From an uncultured Eubacteriales bacterium (lineage in GTDB: Bacteria; Bacillota; Clostridia; Oscillospirales; Oscillospiraceae): 64,000 nt of DNA. Location: the NCBI GenBank assembly GCA_900079765.1, contig LT599017.1, positions 124,001 to 188,000 on the forward strand, read 5' to 3'. Within the stretch, counting starts at the first letter, position 1. The number at the start of each line of letters is the position of its first letter. The translations under genes and the position numbers were made by a program. The notes under the pieces were generated by a model that saw nothing but the letters and a program-made list of their open reading frames with translations, was not told where the DNA came from and ran no database searches. Of this stretch, positions 8,201 to 23,200 are shown one piece after another.

Positions 8201-11200
8201 CTGACCATTTCCGGCGTTACGGCTGACATAGCGGTTCACTGTACCGTTTCGGGCAGCGCGTCTGCCGCCGGGACCTCTGCCGCCGCACAGGCCCAGAGCA
8301 CCCAGACGGCCTCCGCCGCGCAGCTTGCCTCCGCCTATCTGGCGGCGCCCGCGGCGACCACCCCCGTGTCCACCGTGTCGAGTGACGGCACGCTGAGCAC
8401 CTTCATCGATCTGCGCCCCGGCGACTCCGTGGACGTCTCCGGCACCGTGGAACGCTATTACAGCGAATACCGCCTGCGCCGCAACGATGAGGAGAGCAAG
8501 AAGTACAGTACGGGCTTTGCCCTGCTTAGTCTCGATCCCGGCGTGGCATCGGTGAGCGGCTACACCATTACGGCCATCGCCGCCGGCGAGGCGGCGGTTC
8601 GCGTCTACAACACCGCAACCCTACGCTCCTCTCTGCTGATGATCCGGGTGACCGAACCCCAACAGGCCGGCGCCAGCGCGAAGGTGAATCCCGCTCTCTC
8701 CATGGGCAGCTCCTTCTCTATGGCGCTGAAGGCCGACGGTACCGTCTGGACCTGGGGCGACAACACCTTTGGACAGTTGGGCAGCGGCGACAGCGACCTG
8801 GAGTACAGCGATACGCCCATCGTCGTGCGCACAGGCACCGGCGACAAGCTCGAGAACATTGTGGCTGTGGCCGCCGGGCGCGATCACGCCGTGGCGGTGG
8901 ACTCGGATGGCCAGGTCTGGACCTGGGGCGCCAACCTCCATGGGCAGCTGGGCCAAGGCTCTACCTATGAGTACGCCAACAGCGCCATCCTGGTGCAGCG
9001 CGCCCCCAGTGATGTAGTCAGCGTGGGGGCGGGCGACGGCTTTACCCTGATGCTCACCGGCCAGGGCTATGTCTGGGCCATGGGCTTTAACGACCGGGGC
9101 CAGCTGGGAGTGGGTTATACCGGAAACGCCAAAGATACTGTGTTTGGCGGTGAGGTAGAAATACTTTACACTTTCAAGCAGTACCTTGAGGACCTGGCGA
9201 GCTATGAAGCGTCGGAACAGGCGGGAACCCTCCCCGACGGGGCGGTCAAGCCCTTCTATAACTGCGACGTGACCTACCCCACCCAAGTGCGCCTCGGGTC
9301 CAGTGCCGGGAAGAACCTCTTTCTCTCCGGCGTGGTACAGATCGCCGCGGGTGGGGCGCACTCCCTGGCTCTGCGCTCCGATGGGGCGGTCTTTGCCTGG
9401 GGTGACAACACTTACGGCCAGTTGGGCGTGAGCGTAGACAAGAACAGCGGCGGTACCGAGCAGTACCGCGTGCCCGTTCAGGTCGTGACGCCCACCAGCG
9501 CTGTCGCCGGCGCAGCTGAGCAGCAGACCTTTTTCCGCCACGCCATGCAGATCTCCGCGGGTGACAACCACTCAGCGATTCTCAGTGTGGACACACAGAA
9601 CGCCAGCAGTATTTACACCTTCGGCAGCGACAGCTATGGCCAGTTGGGTCAGTCCGGTCAGAGCGCAACCTATAATAAAGGAGCAGGCGCAGCCTTCCCC
9701 GCCGCCGGGACCACTGTGGTCTCAAGACCCGCCGCGGTCCAGTCCCTGAGCCAGATCAGGACTGTCGCCGTCGCCGCGGGTGGGGCCAATTCCGCTGCGA
9801 TTACGCAGGCGGGCGGTGTGCTCGCCTGGGGCAGCAACCAGTACGGCCAGCTGGGCCGAGCAGAGACCGACGCCAGCAAGATTACAGCCTGGTCCGCGAT
9901 TCCTGCCGCCGTCACCCGGGGCGACAGCCCCAAGGTGGGTGCGGACGATACCCTCAAGTCCACTTTGCTCCTCTCTCTGGGTGGCGGTCACATGGCGGTC
10001 CTCCGCGAGGACGGTTACGTCTGGACCTGGGGCGCCAACAGCCGCGGCCAGTTGGGTAATGGTTCCGCGGTGGATTCTTCCGCCCCTGTCATGGCGGGCG
10101 ACCAGGAGTCCAAGCTGCTGGTGCTGGGCGACTATGTCGTGACCAACCCTGAGGGCGGCAAGTCCTACTCCCAGAAGAACGGCATGGGCTCCGACAATCC
10201 CTCTCGTCTCCCGATTGGTCTGGAAGAGACCATCACTATCGACCTGACGAAGGTCTACAACACCTACCTCAGCGGTTTTAACCTGAAGACCAACGGCACC
10301 GAGGTTCTGGTCACCGATACGACGGCACTGGTCGCCTGGGCCTCCGATTCTGACGTGCTCAGGCTCACCCGGGTAGGCAATCAGCTGACCATCGTCCCCG
10401 GCAGCAAGATGGGGGCTGCCAGCATTATCATCGAGTATAACGCCATAGTGAGCGGCAAGAGTGAAACCAACACCGTCACCCTCCCCGTCATCGTACGCTA
10501 TCGCGAGAGCTATGAGATGGTTGACAGCGACGGCGCCCCAGGCGCCGCGCCCATGCTTGTGGCGGGCGCGGCCCACTCCGTGGGCCTGACCACTACCGGC
10601 CATCTCTACGTGTGGGGCGACAACACCTATGGTCAACTGGGTATGCAGCTCCCCGAGGGACAGACCTACCTGGCCGAGCCCACGGAGCTCCGCATTCCTC
10701 CGGTGGGCGCGACCCCCAATGAGGATGGAACATATAGCAAGCATTTAACCTTTACAAGCATAGCGGCGGGGAAAAACTTTACCCTGGCCCTGGATGTGTA
10801 CGGCCAGGTCTGGGCCTGGGGCGACAATGCCTTCGGCCAACTGGGCCGCCATCTGGATGGCGAAGAGCTGTCCTATTCCGCTACGCCCGCGCAGGTATTA
10901 CTGCGCGACGGCGAATCCGCGCTCGGCACTGAGATGGTCAATGTCCTTACCGCCGCGGGCGGAAACAAGAGTGAGTACAACGTGATCGTGGCGCTGGCCG
11001 CCGGCGAAGGTCACGCCCTGGCCCTTGGCCGCAACGGCGCGGCCTATGCCTGGGGCAACAATGCTTTCGGTCAGCTGGGCCTGAACAACGCGGAGCTCGG
11101 CCACTCCACCTATGCGCAGAAGGTGTTCAAAGGTGCGAGCCCCAGCGACACTCCGTATATCAGCAACGTGATCGACATCGCCGCCGGCGGGCACAACTCC

Positions 11201-14200
11201 TACGCCGTGCGGACCAACGGCACCCTCTACGCCTGGGGCGACAACAGCGTGGGTCAGCTCGGCGGGAGCAGCCAGACGAAACGCGTGGTGCCCAGTCAGG
11301 TGATCAAGGGTGCCAGTACAGCCAGTGAAGGGGATTACCTTGACAAGGTAGTCACCGTCGCGGCAGGGGACCGCCATGCCGTGGCCCTGCGCTCCGACGG
11401 TGCGCTCTATGGCTGGGGAGACAATACCTATGGGCAGCTGGGCGTCATCTCTGTGGGCGGCGCGCCCGTACTCCTTTATAAAAACGTTCGCCAGATCGCT
11501 GCGGGTTACCAGGGCACCCTGGCGCTGGCATCGGTGGGCGGCAAGCTCCAGCTCCTTGCCTGGGGGTCCAATGCCGACGGACGGCTGGGTATCAATGGCA
11601 AGGATTCTACCTTGACAGCCACCGCCCAAGCCACCCCCGTCAACCGCGACAACACCGTCAATACCGATAACACCGAGTACATGCAGCAGGTCTGGGCTTT
11701 TGCCCTGGGCGGACAGCATGTGCTTATGAGTCGCGCCAACGGCGTGGTGTTCGCCGCCGGCTCCAATGCGGTCGGACAACTGGGCGACTACACGACCAAC
11801 GGCTCCATCTACCCCGTGCGGGTAGGCGGAAAGAGTTACCAGACCCTTGTGGTTAAGGGCTATGTGACCGGCGGCGGCACAACGGCTGCCGTCCTGGGCG
11901 ACAGCGTGACCCTTCTGGCTACCCAAAACCTGGTCATTGACCTGACAAAAATGGGTATTGCCAGCAACCTCGGCTTTAACCTGAATGACCATATCATTCA
12001 GGACAGCTCCAAACCCGGCGAGTTTGAGATTCTTGTGGTCGATGGGACTATCCTTACCAAGAACATCAGCGACGCCAACGCGCCGGGATACGGCCCCGCA
12101 AACTCCCAGAGTCCCAAGTACGGTGAAACTTATCTCATCGTGCGCCATATCCCCACTGGTATCATCAAAATGATTAAGGTCACCGTGCGCCCCAGCAGCA
12201 GCGAGGCACCCGGTTATCTTGTCACGCCCAAATTGAGCGCAGGGGCTACCCACTCTGTGGCCCTCAAGTCGGACGGCACTGTCTGGGCCTGGGGCGACAA
12301 TGCGAGCGGGCAGTTGGGTGACGGCACCTTCATCGACAGGGCGTATCCCGTTCAGATGAAAGATGACAAGGGAAATTACTTTACGAATATTATAGGTGTG
12401 GCCGCGGGCGACACCTTTACCGTGCTGCTTACCGCTGCCGGGCAGGTTTATGTGGTGGGTGAGCTGACGGGCATCACCACTGAGCCGGCGGCCGAGCTGC
12501 CGGACGATCCGGACGAGCCGCACGATCCAACCGTTTGCCCCGTATGTGGATCGTCTGATATCGCACGCTACGAGGAGCCTTATACCTATACCGTGATCGA
12601 GGGCAAAGCAATCACAGAGGTGACGGAGGACGGTCGGACCATCGACGTTTACCGTGCCGTCAACATGGGCTCCGACGGCAGCTACAGCTACGTTTATAAC
12701 AATGTGACCTACAGCGTGACCGCCACACTGGAGGACGGGACTATCGTCTACCTGGCGGCGGGCGCCACGGCGGGCGCGGAGGGCGTCTACTACTTCATCG
12801 ACAGAGGTGCCAACGAGAGCCACAGAGGCCAGCTTTTCCGTTGGGATAAGGTCGAAAAGACCGGCTATGAGTACAAGGGGCGCTGGGTCTGTAAGAACAT
12901 CGCCTGCCCGTTGGAAGTCTGGGATCCCAATTCCGACGACCAGCTGGTCTGCCCTGATTGCGGGAGTACCAACGTCATAAAGATTTATGACGACAAGTAC
13001 GATGTTTGGGCGGCAAAAGGGGTCGATGCAGGCTTTATCCCGCAGGACGACCCACAGTATCAGATTTGGTACTGTGTCGATGAAAGGACTACTTGGTATG
13101 TCTGGTACGACGACGCCGCCGGCGGCCCAGAGCAGCCCAAGGTAACCCTGCTGACCGACAGCGAGGGCGCCGCCCTCTCCGGTGTGACCAAGGTGGCCGC
13201 CGGTAAAGCCCATCTCCTTGCCGTTGCTGAGAGTAACAGCCTCTACCAGGTCTATGCCGCCGGCGATAACACCAGCGGCCAGTTGGGTCAGGGCGACCAG
13301 AAGGAGTACTGGAGCGCTGTAAAGGTAAAGGGCTTTAATGGAAAAGGCAACCTCTCCAACGTTCAAGACGTGGCTGCCGGCAACGCCTTCAGCATGGCGC
13401 TGCTGCGGGACGGCACCGTTTGGACCTGGGGTTCCAACGAATACGGCCAGTTGGGCACCACCGGCGCGGGTGCGTACAGCGGCACCCCCGTGCAGGTACT
13501 GGACGGCAGCGACTTCGTCCTGCCCTCCTACGCTACGGACCATGTGATGATCGACGCGGTATCCATCGCGGCGGGGGCGGAGCATGCCCTAGCCCTGGTT
13601 TACCAGCAGAAAAACGGCGTCGGCGCGCTGGCCGCCTTTGGCTGGGGCCGCGGCAACTCCGGCCAGCTCAACATGGCGACGAAACAGGGCAGCGCGGTAC
13701 CTGTACTGCTCAAGGACCGGGGCGGCGCGGCCCTGAGCGGCGTAATCGCCCTGGCGGGCGGCGCGAGCCATACGATGGCGCTGCAGTCCGGCGGCACACT
13801 AGTCACCATCGGCGACAACACGAATAACCGTCTGGGTCACGATGCCAGCACAGACGCGGTCGCTGCCGGACTGAGCGAGGAATCCACCGGCGCGACGCTT
13901 CAGAACGTCACCCAGATCGCCGCAGGTGGGCGGCACAGCCTGGTCGTCTCCGCCGACGGGCGTGTACTGGCCTTCGGCGACAACCAGAAGGGCCAGCTGG
14001 GCCTCGTCACCGGCGGCACCGATACGGTGGCGGATGGCAAGAGCGTTCCCTATTACGTTGCGCCTCGGGACGCTAAACTCCTGCAGGTGAGCTATGTCGG
14101 CACGCAGAGCGAGGCGACCTTCACCGCCAGCGGCGTCAACCGCCTGAACTTAGTGTATGGCGCGACGGCACTCATTAACGTCGGCGCGCTGACCGTGAAC

Positions 14201-17200
14201 AGCATGAACGGGTTCAATATCTGGAACAAGCAGGGGGGCTCCACGGTCCTGACCGGCTACTCCTTCCGCTCCAGCGACACCAGCATGGTCACCGTGACGG
14301 CGCTGGGGCAGATCTCTGCCGGGCCTTTAAGTTTCTCCGGCTATCAGAAGACGGGATCTGCCGTGGTCTCTGTGCTTGACGCCAGCCTCAACGTGGTGGC
14401 TCTCATCGAGGTCACCGTCATCGGCAAGAAGAGCGACGGAGCTCGACGTGTGGCTGCACCCATGGTGGCAGCGGGTGATACCGCCAGCATCGCCCTCAAC
14501 TCCGACGGCACCGTCTGGATCTGGGGCACCCTGCGGCCCGGTACCGACGACGCCGTACTCAAGACGCCCACCCAGGTGAAATTGGGCGGCAGCGCTCTGA
14601 CCAATGTCGTGAAGATTGCCGCGGGCGGCAACCACTTTGTCGCTCTGGACAAGAACGGCGTTGTCTATACCTGGGGTGACAACACCTACGGGCAGACCGG
14701 CATCTACACCACCCAGAAGGAGATCCAAAAGGTTATCGTCTCCAGCATTGATCAGATCACTGAGCTGCCCATTAAGGAGACCATCTATAAGGATGTCCGC
14801 ATCGAGACCTATGGCGACGTGCAGAACCTGACCACCAACGCCCAGACCAATGGCGTGAGCCTGCCCGCCATCGTGGCGGTGGCCGCAGGGCGGTACCACA
14901 CTTTGCTTCTGGACAAGAACGGGAACGTCTGGGCCATGGGCCGCAACGACCAGGGCCAGCTTGGCGTGGGCGACACCGTGGATCGCTACGTCCCCACCAT
15001 CGTCCTCCGGGGCGCTGGGGCCAGCAGCACGGTTAACCTGAGCGGCATTGTGGGCCTCGCCGCAGGCGAGAGCCATTCCGTGGCTCTTCGGTCCGACGGC
15101 GCCGTCTTCACCTGGGGCGGCAACGCCAAGGGCCAGCTGGGCACCGTCTCCCCCAAGGGAGCCTTTACTCCCGCCAGGGTCGAAGGCGGCGAGAGCGGTA
15201 TGGTCTATCTGAAGAACATCGTGGCGGTGGCCGCGGGGTATAACCACACCATGGCGCTGGCCTATGACGGCACGGTGTATACCTTCGGCGATAATTCCAA
15301 GGGCCAGCTGGGCGTGAGCAACGCCGCCGCGCTGCCCTACAGCGTTGCGCCCAAAAGGGTCGCCGACATCGTGGGCCGACAGGTCGCTGCGGGCGGCAAC
15401 AGCTCCCTTGTTTTGGCGCAGAGCAGCCTGCCCGGCGGTGTGACCGATACTTTAATCTACGGCTTTGGCGACAACTCCAAGGGGCAGCTGGGCCTGGGCA
15501 ACACGGCGGAGGTGGTGGTCCCCACGCCCATGCTCAAGGGCGGCGCGTACTCCGCTGTGGACACCCAGAATTACTTGCGCGAGACCCTGACCATCGCCAT
15601 GGGCGGCAGCCATGTCCTCATCGTGCGTGAGGAGGGCTCCGTCTGGGCAAGCGGCAACAACGCCAACGGCCAGGACGGCGACTTTACGCTGACGAACCGC
15701 TCTCTGCTGGTGCAGGTGGGTGTGGGCAACTATTACTCCATCTTGGTGGGCGCGTATACCACCTACCGCATGGGCTCTGGCGCCGTGACGGACAGCGGCT
15801 CCCTGCTGCCCAACCCCTACAGCATGAGCGACGAGGACACCCTCTACATCGACCCAAATGGCCTTTCCAAGGTCTACTCCAGCGGCTTTAACCTCATCGA
15901 CGCGAAGATGAAGAAACCCCTTGATCCGGGTGAGGTCATAGTGTATACCTCCTCCGACGAGGGCATCGCCAAGTTTGAGCAGGATAGCAGCGGGAATTGG
16001 CATCTGGTGCCCACCGGAACCATGTTCGGTAAGGTCATCATTACCATCGACAGCGTCAACTCCAATTTCCGCAGCGACTATACGGTGATTATCGTGCCCA
16101 AGGGCGCCCGCACCGCTCCTCTGGTGGTGGGCGGAAACAACACTACCGTGGCCCTGCGGGGCGATGGCACCGTCTGGACCTGGGGGAAATTTATGCTCAA
16201 TGCGGGCGGCAGCACGTCGACCACAGGCGCGACTCACAGCTTTAACAAGTATGAGATTACGCTGGAGTACCCCACCCAGGTGACGCTCAATGGCCTGAGT
16301 GCGGGCGAGTATGTGGTGGAGCTCTCCGCGGGCGGGTACCACTTCATGGCCCTGACCAACCTGGGCAATGTCTATACTTGGGGCAACAACGACTGGGGTC
16401 AGCTGGGCAACGGCACCTGGAACAGCTATGCCGAGGCCATCAGCAGCGGCTACTACTACGCAAACCAGACCGCCGACACCAGCTTTGACTACAGTACCTA
16501 TACCTTCATCGCCAACAAGGTGAGCGGGTTTGGCTCCGGCAAGACCTATGGCGAGGTCCGCGCCATCGCCGCGGGCGGCAACTACTCCCTGGCGGTCAAC
16601 GATCTGGGCAATGTCTATGCCTGGGGCGGCAACCTCTACGTAAAGTGGAACGGCAGCGCTTTCGCCGTGGACGAAAGCCAGGGCGGCCAGTTGGGCCTAG
16701 GCGTAAAGCCTGTCCGGAGCTGGACGACCAACCACGTCTCCCTCCTGAAGGCCGACACCATCATCTACACCACCCCCACGCTGGTACGCGGACAGGAGGG
16801 CGTGGAAAAGCTGGAGGATGTGAACACAGTGGCCGCCGGCGAGAACTTCGCCATGGCCCTGCGTGCCGACGGCACGGTTTACACCTGGGGCAGCAATTCT
16901 TACGGGCAGCTCGGCAGCGGCGACACCGTCAGCCAGAGCTACCCTGTCCAGGTGCGCTCGGGCGCGTCCGACCTTACCGGCAACTACATCGGCAAGGTGG
17001 TGCGTATTGCCGCGGGCGACACCCACGCCGCCGCCCTCACTCGGGACGGCAAGCTCTTTACCTGGGGCAACAACACATACGGCCAACTCGGCAACGGCAG
17101 CAACACGTTTAGCAGCAAGCCTGTGGCCGTAAATGGCATCACCGGGGGCGCGACCCAGGTCGACGCGGGGGGGAATCATACCCTGGCGCGCGTGAACAGC

Positions 17201-20200
17201 GTGCTCTACGCGTGGGGCCTCAACACCTCTGGACAGCTTGGCAACAGCACGAAGAGCAACAGCAACATTCCCGTGCCCGTTCTCCAGGGGGAGAACGGCG
17301 CGGGCGTGGACGGAAAGTTCAGCAATATCATCACCATCGCCGCTGGCGGCACCCACTCTGTCGCGGTGGACGGCTCCGGGCGCGTGTTCCAGTTCGGCGC
17401 TTACGGCGTGGGCAAATATGACGCCGCCGCCACCAGCGATGCCGCCGTCATCAGCGAGATCGCATCTCCCAGGATGCTGGGCACCGGCGCTGCAAAGCTA
17501 TACACCTGGTACCCCTCCGGTACGGCGGGGACCAAGGCGTCCAACTTCTATACCCTGGAGGCGAGCCTCACCGCGAACATTGCAAACACCGGCCTCAACA
17601 ACACCCTGACCATCCCCGTGGGCCAGCTCTGCGAGGAGACCTTTGACGACTATAACCTCATCACTGTGGCTCATCGTACTGCCTTTACCTCGGGCAGTGA
17701 GGCGGGTCTGGCCTTCTATGCCTCGAATCCCTCGGTTGCCACCGCCCAACTGGTGGGGACCAACATTGTGGTGACCGCCCACACCGTGGGCAGAACCACC
17801 ATCTACGTCAAAAATGACAATGGATATAGCTTTACACTCCAGATTGTGGTGACTGAGCGATCCGATGCCTCCCAGAGCCAGAACGTGGCGCTGCCCATGG
17901 TCTCCACCGGCCTCTACCATACCGTGAGCCTGAAAGCGGACGGCACCGTTTGGGCCTGGGGCTCCAACAGTACCACGATCAGCAGCGTTACCTACACCGG
18001 TATGCTGGGCGACGGCACCACCACGAACCACGCTTTCCCTGTGCAGGTGGTCACCAGCGACGGCTCAGCTTTGAAAAACATAGTATGGGTCGGCGCGGGT
18101 TATCTGCACTCAGTGGCTGTGGACAGGGACGGCACCGTCTGGACCTGGGGCGGCAACAATGTGGGCCAGCTGGGTAACGGCACCACTACCAACTCGGCCT
18201 ATGCTGTAAAGGTAACTGGCTTGACGGGCGCCAGCATCGGTATGGCCGTTGCGGGCGGGAACTATACCGCCGCGCTGGACAAGGTCACCGGCGAGGTTTG
18301 GTTCTGGGGCCAGAACTACTTCACCGAGGAGAGAGCCGGCAAGACCAGTGATCTGGTGACCAACTACGTTACCCCCCGCAAGCTGCGCACCGGCGGCTCC
18401 ATCAGCCACGACGGGACGCTGATGGCGGGCGCGGTCAACAGCTTTGGGCCCGGCAAGTACGCGATCGACTTTATCCAGATCGGTGCGGGGTACAACTACC
18501 TGACCCTGCTGCGGCAGGACGGCATGGTTTTCACCGTGGGTGTGAATGGTAACCGTCAGCAGGGGGCGGGCCACGGCACGGTCTCCTATGTGGTGGACAG
18601 CCGTAACCTCTACCCCGTTGCGGGCGGTGCTACCAGCGGCAAGTTCCTGAAGAACGTCCTCTCCGTGGAGAGTGGATATTACCATAACCTTGCCATCACC
18701 GACGCGCACACTGTGCTTGCCTGGGGCCTGGGTACCAGCGGGCAGATCGGCAACAACACCTCGGCCACCAGCTATGTGCCCGCCTACGTGCAGAAGAGTG
18801 CCACCGCCGGGGACTATCTGACCAACGTGTTGGCCGTCTACGCCGGGGGCTACAGCGCCGGTGCCCTCGTAGCGTCCGCTGCGCTGCCCGAGTACGGCTC
18901 CTATCGCTACAACTACCTCTATGTATGGGGTGGGGGCACCGGCGGCCAGCTGGGTAACGGCTCCACCAACCGCACGCTGCCCACCCGGGTGAGCCGTGGT
19001 TATTCCCACAACGATACATCGATGGACGCAAATTACGCCGCCTACTTCAATAACGCCATGTCGGTGGATCTGGGCGAGTACGCCTCCGTCGCCGCGCAGG
19101 CGGACGGCAGCGTCTGGGCCTGGGGCAACAACAACGTGGGTCAGTTGGGCGACTATACCTCCGGGACGGCCACGAACAAGGCCGTCCCCGTTCAGGTGGG
19201 CATAAAGACCGTGAACACCCTGATGGCAGACAGCGCGACCCACTACGAGTATACTTACGGCCCCAACAATGCTCCGACTGGCTCCATCATCGTTGACAGC
19301 TACACCGCCAAAAACCAATTCCAGTGGGACGCGGCGGGCACCGCCTATAACCCCCTCGGCAACCGCTTTATCATAGCCCAGAACGAGTATGTATATCTGG
19401 ATCTGACCGATATCTTCCTGCGTGCCGACATGGGCTTTAACCTGCGCGCCCTGACAGACGGCGTGGAGGACAGGGAGACCACCACCGGCGACATCACCGT
19501 CACCTCCATGAACGACGCAGTGCTGAAGGTGGTTCCGGTGGACGCCGACAACAACGGTGTGGCTGAGGGCATCTATCTGATGCCCGTGCCCGGCAACCGT
19601 ACCGGCGAGGTGGTCGTGTTGCTGAAGGACAGTGAGCACAAGGCTCAGAGCCTCCTCACCGTTCAGGTGCTGCCCTATCTCAGCATGGAGACTACTGACC
19701 GCGACCTTATCTATGTACACGACGCCATCAACAACGCCGTCAAGGCCGTGCCCGCCGTGGAGACGGGGGATTACCACACCTTGGCTTTGAAGGCGGATGG
19801 CACCGTCTGGGCCTGGGGCAGCAACAGCTATACAATAAATACCTATTATACGTTTGCCGGGATGCTGGGCAACGGCTCCGCCAGCGACGGCAACGGCGTT
19901 AACCGCAACTACCCTGTCCAGGTGCCCGGGCTGACCAACATCGTGGCTATCGCCGCGAGCGGCACGGCTTCCTACGCGCTGGACAAGGACGGCTATGTCT
20001 GGTCCTGGGGCAACAATTCTTATAACCAGTTGGGGCGGACAGGCACCATCGATCAGCCCGGACGGGTCCTCGTGGGCGCGCAGGCCAAGGGCTCTGGCGA
20101 CAAGGCCACTTACCTCCACGACGTGGTGAAGATCGCCGCCGGATACTTTGGTGCCTATGCGGTCATTTCGGACGGCTCCCTCTATGCCTGGGGTGTCAAC

Positions 20201-23200
20201 TATTTGGGCGAGAACGGCACCAGCCTCGGGAGCGGTATCTATGGCCGCGGCGTGGCGGCGGCGACCCCCCAGTGCGTGCTCAGTGAGTACTACAGCGTGG
20301 ACGCCACCATCAGCCGCAGCGGTTATTTGAAACATATCATCGACGTGGCCGCTACCGACCATGCTGTCATGGCCCTGGCCGAGGACGGAACCGCCTACTA
20401 CTGGGGCAGCTTTACCTATATCAATACGGGTATCCCCACCTATACGGCCAATAACTTCTACACCCCCGTTAAGCTCTCCAAGATCAGCGCTTCGACCAGC
20501 GAGGACGCCTACCAGCGCGACCTCTTCGACCTGACCGCCACTACCCAGAGCGTGATTCTCCGCAGCATGGAGGACAATTCCAGGCTCTACGGTTTCGGCA
20601 TCAACACCACCAACGCGCTGCTGACCGCGGCCTCCGGCTCAGGCACCAGCTATACGCTGCAGACTTTGCCTGCTATCACCCCACCCACCGGGCAGACCTT
20701 CTACATTACCGACGTGCGTATGGGCGGAGATGCCGCCATGGTCACAGGCGACCTGCGCGACTCCGTCGGCCTCACGCTTACCGAGGGCGTGGTCTACGGC
20801 TGGGGCGACAATACCAGCAGCAAGCTGGGCAGCAGCACCATCACTACCCCCGTCAGCTCTCCCGTCGTCCTAAACAAGGGCTGGAATTATACCGCCGTCA
20901 GCAGCCCCGACCGGTTCGACGGCGTGCAGACTGCCATACCCGGCGAGGCCCACTCTGTAATCCTGCGTGCCGACGGAACCATCTGGTCTGCGGGCAGCAA
21001 CACCTATGGCCAGCTGGGCAACCAGGCCGCTTATAGCACGGCAACCTCCGTGCCGGTTCGCTCCGGCGATCAGGACATGAGCAAGCTCACCTTCGCCGAC
21101 AGCACCGGCACTCTGGGCGAAGGAGGCTACTTCGTCACCCTCAAGGAAGGGAACGCCTTTACCGTTGAAGATCTGACGGAGGTATATACCCCCGGTCTCA
21201 ATTTGCGTAAATTTACCGAGCGGGTGCCTATGGGCTCTACAAGCGGTACTGTTTACGATAAAAATAACAACTTGTATACAATCTCCGGCAATATCGCGGA
21301 CAGCCGGTTCAGCTACGCCAGCTCTGACCCCGCCATTGCCACCGTGACGTCGGCGGGCGGCGCTGTCACCGTCCGCGCCAACACGGATGGCCGCTATGGG
21401 CGGACCGTCATCAGCGTGTACGACAGCGTTACCGGCGATATGGGCCAGTTCACCGTGACGGTGCTCCAGAACACCGCCGGCGTGGTTGCCGCGCCCATGG
21501 TGGCCGGCGGCGATAAATTCAGCGTAGCGCTGAAGGCGGACGGCACCGTCTGGGCCTGGGGCTCCGACGCCCAGTACCAGATGGGCATGGGTACCACCAG
21601 CGGCACCAGTTCCCCCGGCTACTACTATCCCACCCAGGTAAGCCGCAGCGACGGCACGATGCTCACCAGCATCGTGTATATCGCCGCGGGCGGCGGGCAT
21701 GCCCTTGCCGTGGATGCGGACGGCGCGGTCTGGGCCTGGGGCCAGAACGGCCAGGGCCAGGTGGGCGTTGGCAGCAACACCAACGTCAACCGCGCCACCA
21801 AGATCGCCGCAGACAAGCTCGGCGGCAGAAAGGCCGTACAGGTCGCCGCAGGCGACAGCCACAGCCTGGTTCTTACCGAGGATGGGTCGCTCTATGCCTT
21901 CGGCAACAACGCGGGCGGCCAGTTGGGCGACGAGAGCCGCACCAACCGCAACACTCCCGTCCAGGTGCGGGGCCTGGTGGGCGGCACCAGCGACACCATC
22001 AACGCCGACTACAGCATCGGCGGCAAGTACCTCCATTCCGTTGTCGCCATCTCCGCCAGAAGCGACAACTCCGTTGCCCTCCGAGCCGACGGCAGCGTGG
22101 TGATCTGGGGCGCGAACGACAAGGGGCAGGTGGGCATGGGCGCCGTCAGCGGCGACTACAAGGTCATGCCCATGCAGGTGCGCGACCAGAGCGGGACGAC
22201 CTATCTCACCGGCATCGTTGCCATCGCCAATGGCGAGGACCACGTGCTGGCCATCGACCGCCTGGGCATCGTCTGGGCCTGGGGCGACGGCGCACTCGGC
22301 CAGCTCGGCAACGAGGAAACGGCGACCAAGGCCCTCCCCGTCGCGGTAACCGCCAGCTGGGGCGCGGCAACTCCTTCCCGGGTCAGCGCCTACGCGCAGC
22401 AGAGCTTTGTAACCCTCTCCAACGGTTTCGTTTACGCCTTCGGCAATAACACCACCGCCGCAGCCGTCAATATGCTTGGCATCGACAACGTCAGCGCGGC
22501 CTATGTCTCCGTTCCCAACCTGGTGCGTAAACGCAAGGACGGCGGCACCTACTCCGACGTGCCCGACTACTATTCCGACCACAACTCCAACGACCTCGAC
22601 CACGTAGTCATGACAGCTGCCGGGCGCAGCCACACCGTGGCCCTGCGCAGCGACGGCACCCTCTACGCCTGGGGCCTGAACGACAGCGGCCAGCTGGGCT
22701 CCTACGTGAACGACAGCCTGACGGCGGAGAACGCGGCGCTCCAGTACGCGCCCGCCACCAACGGCAACCCCGGAAACCGCTACTATCCCTTCCGGGTGGG
22801 CGCGGAGGACTACTACGCACTCCGGCTCAACGGCGCTTTGAGTGTCGGCACCAGCGCGGGCAGCGCAACGGACCAGACCAAGCTGTCCACCGGCTTGGAG
22901 AAGACCTATGTGACCATTCACGAAAACCAGGTCCTCCACATCAGTACGAGCGGCATCACCCTGGGCTATGTCTCCGGATTTAAACTCTATAACGACCTGA
23001 CCACTGAGAACACCAGCGACAGCGCCATTCTGAATACCCTCTCCGACCGGATTGGCCACCTCTACGCGAATGGCGCCTACTCCGTCATATCCGGCAATGG
23101 GAATATCGCCACGGTTACCAGTGAGACCGGAGGCTTTGCCGTCGCGCCCATGACCGTGAGCGCGCCCGGCCAGCGAGCCACCAGGGGTACCTACGGCACC

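Noticed and set aside
12461-13126. Break or fusion point between two separate genes at the Cys-rich insert
   Set aside because: The frame continues through it with no stop, and propeller 5 is complete only if the parts on both sides are joined.
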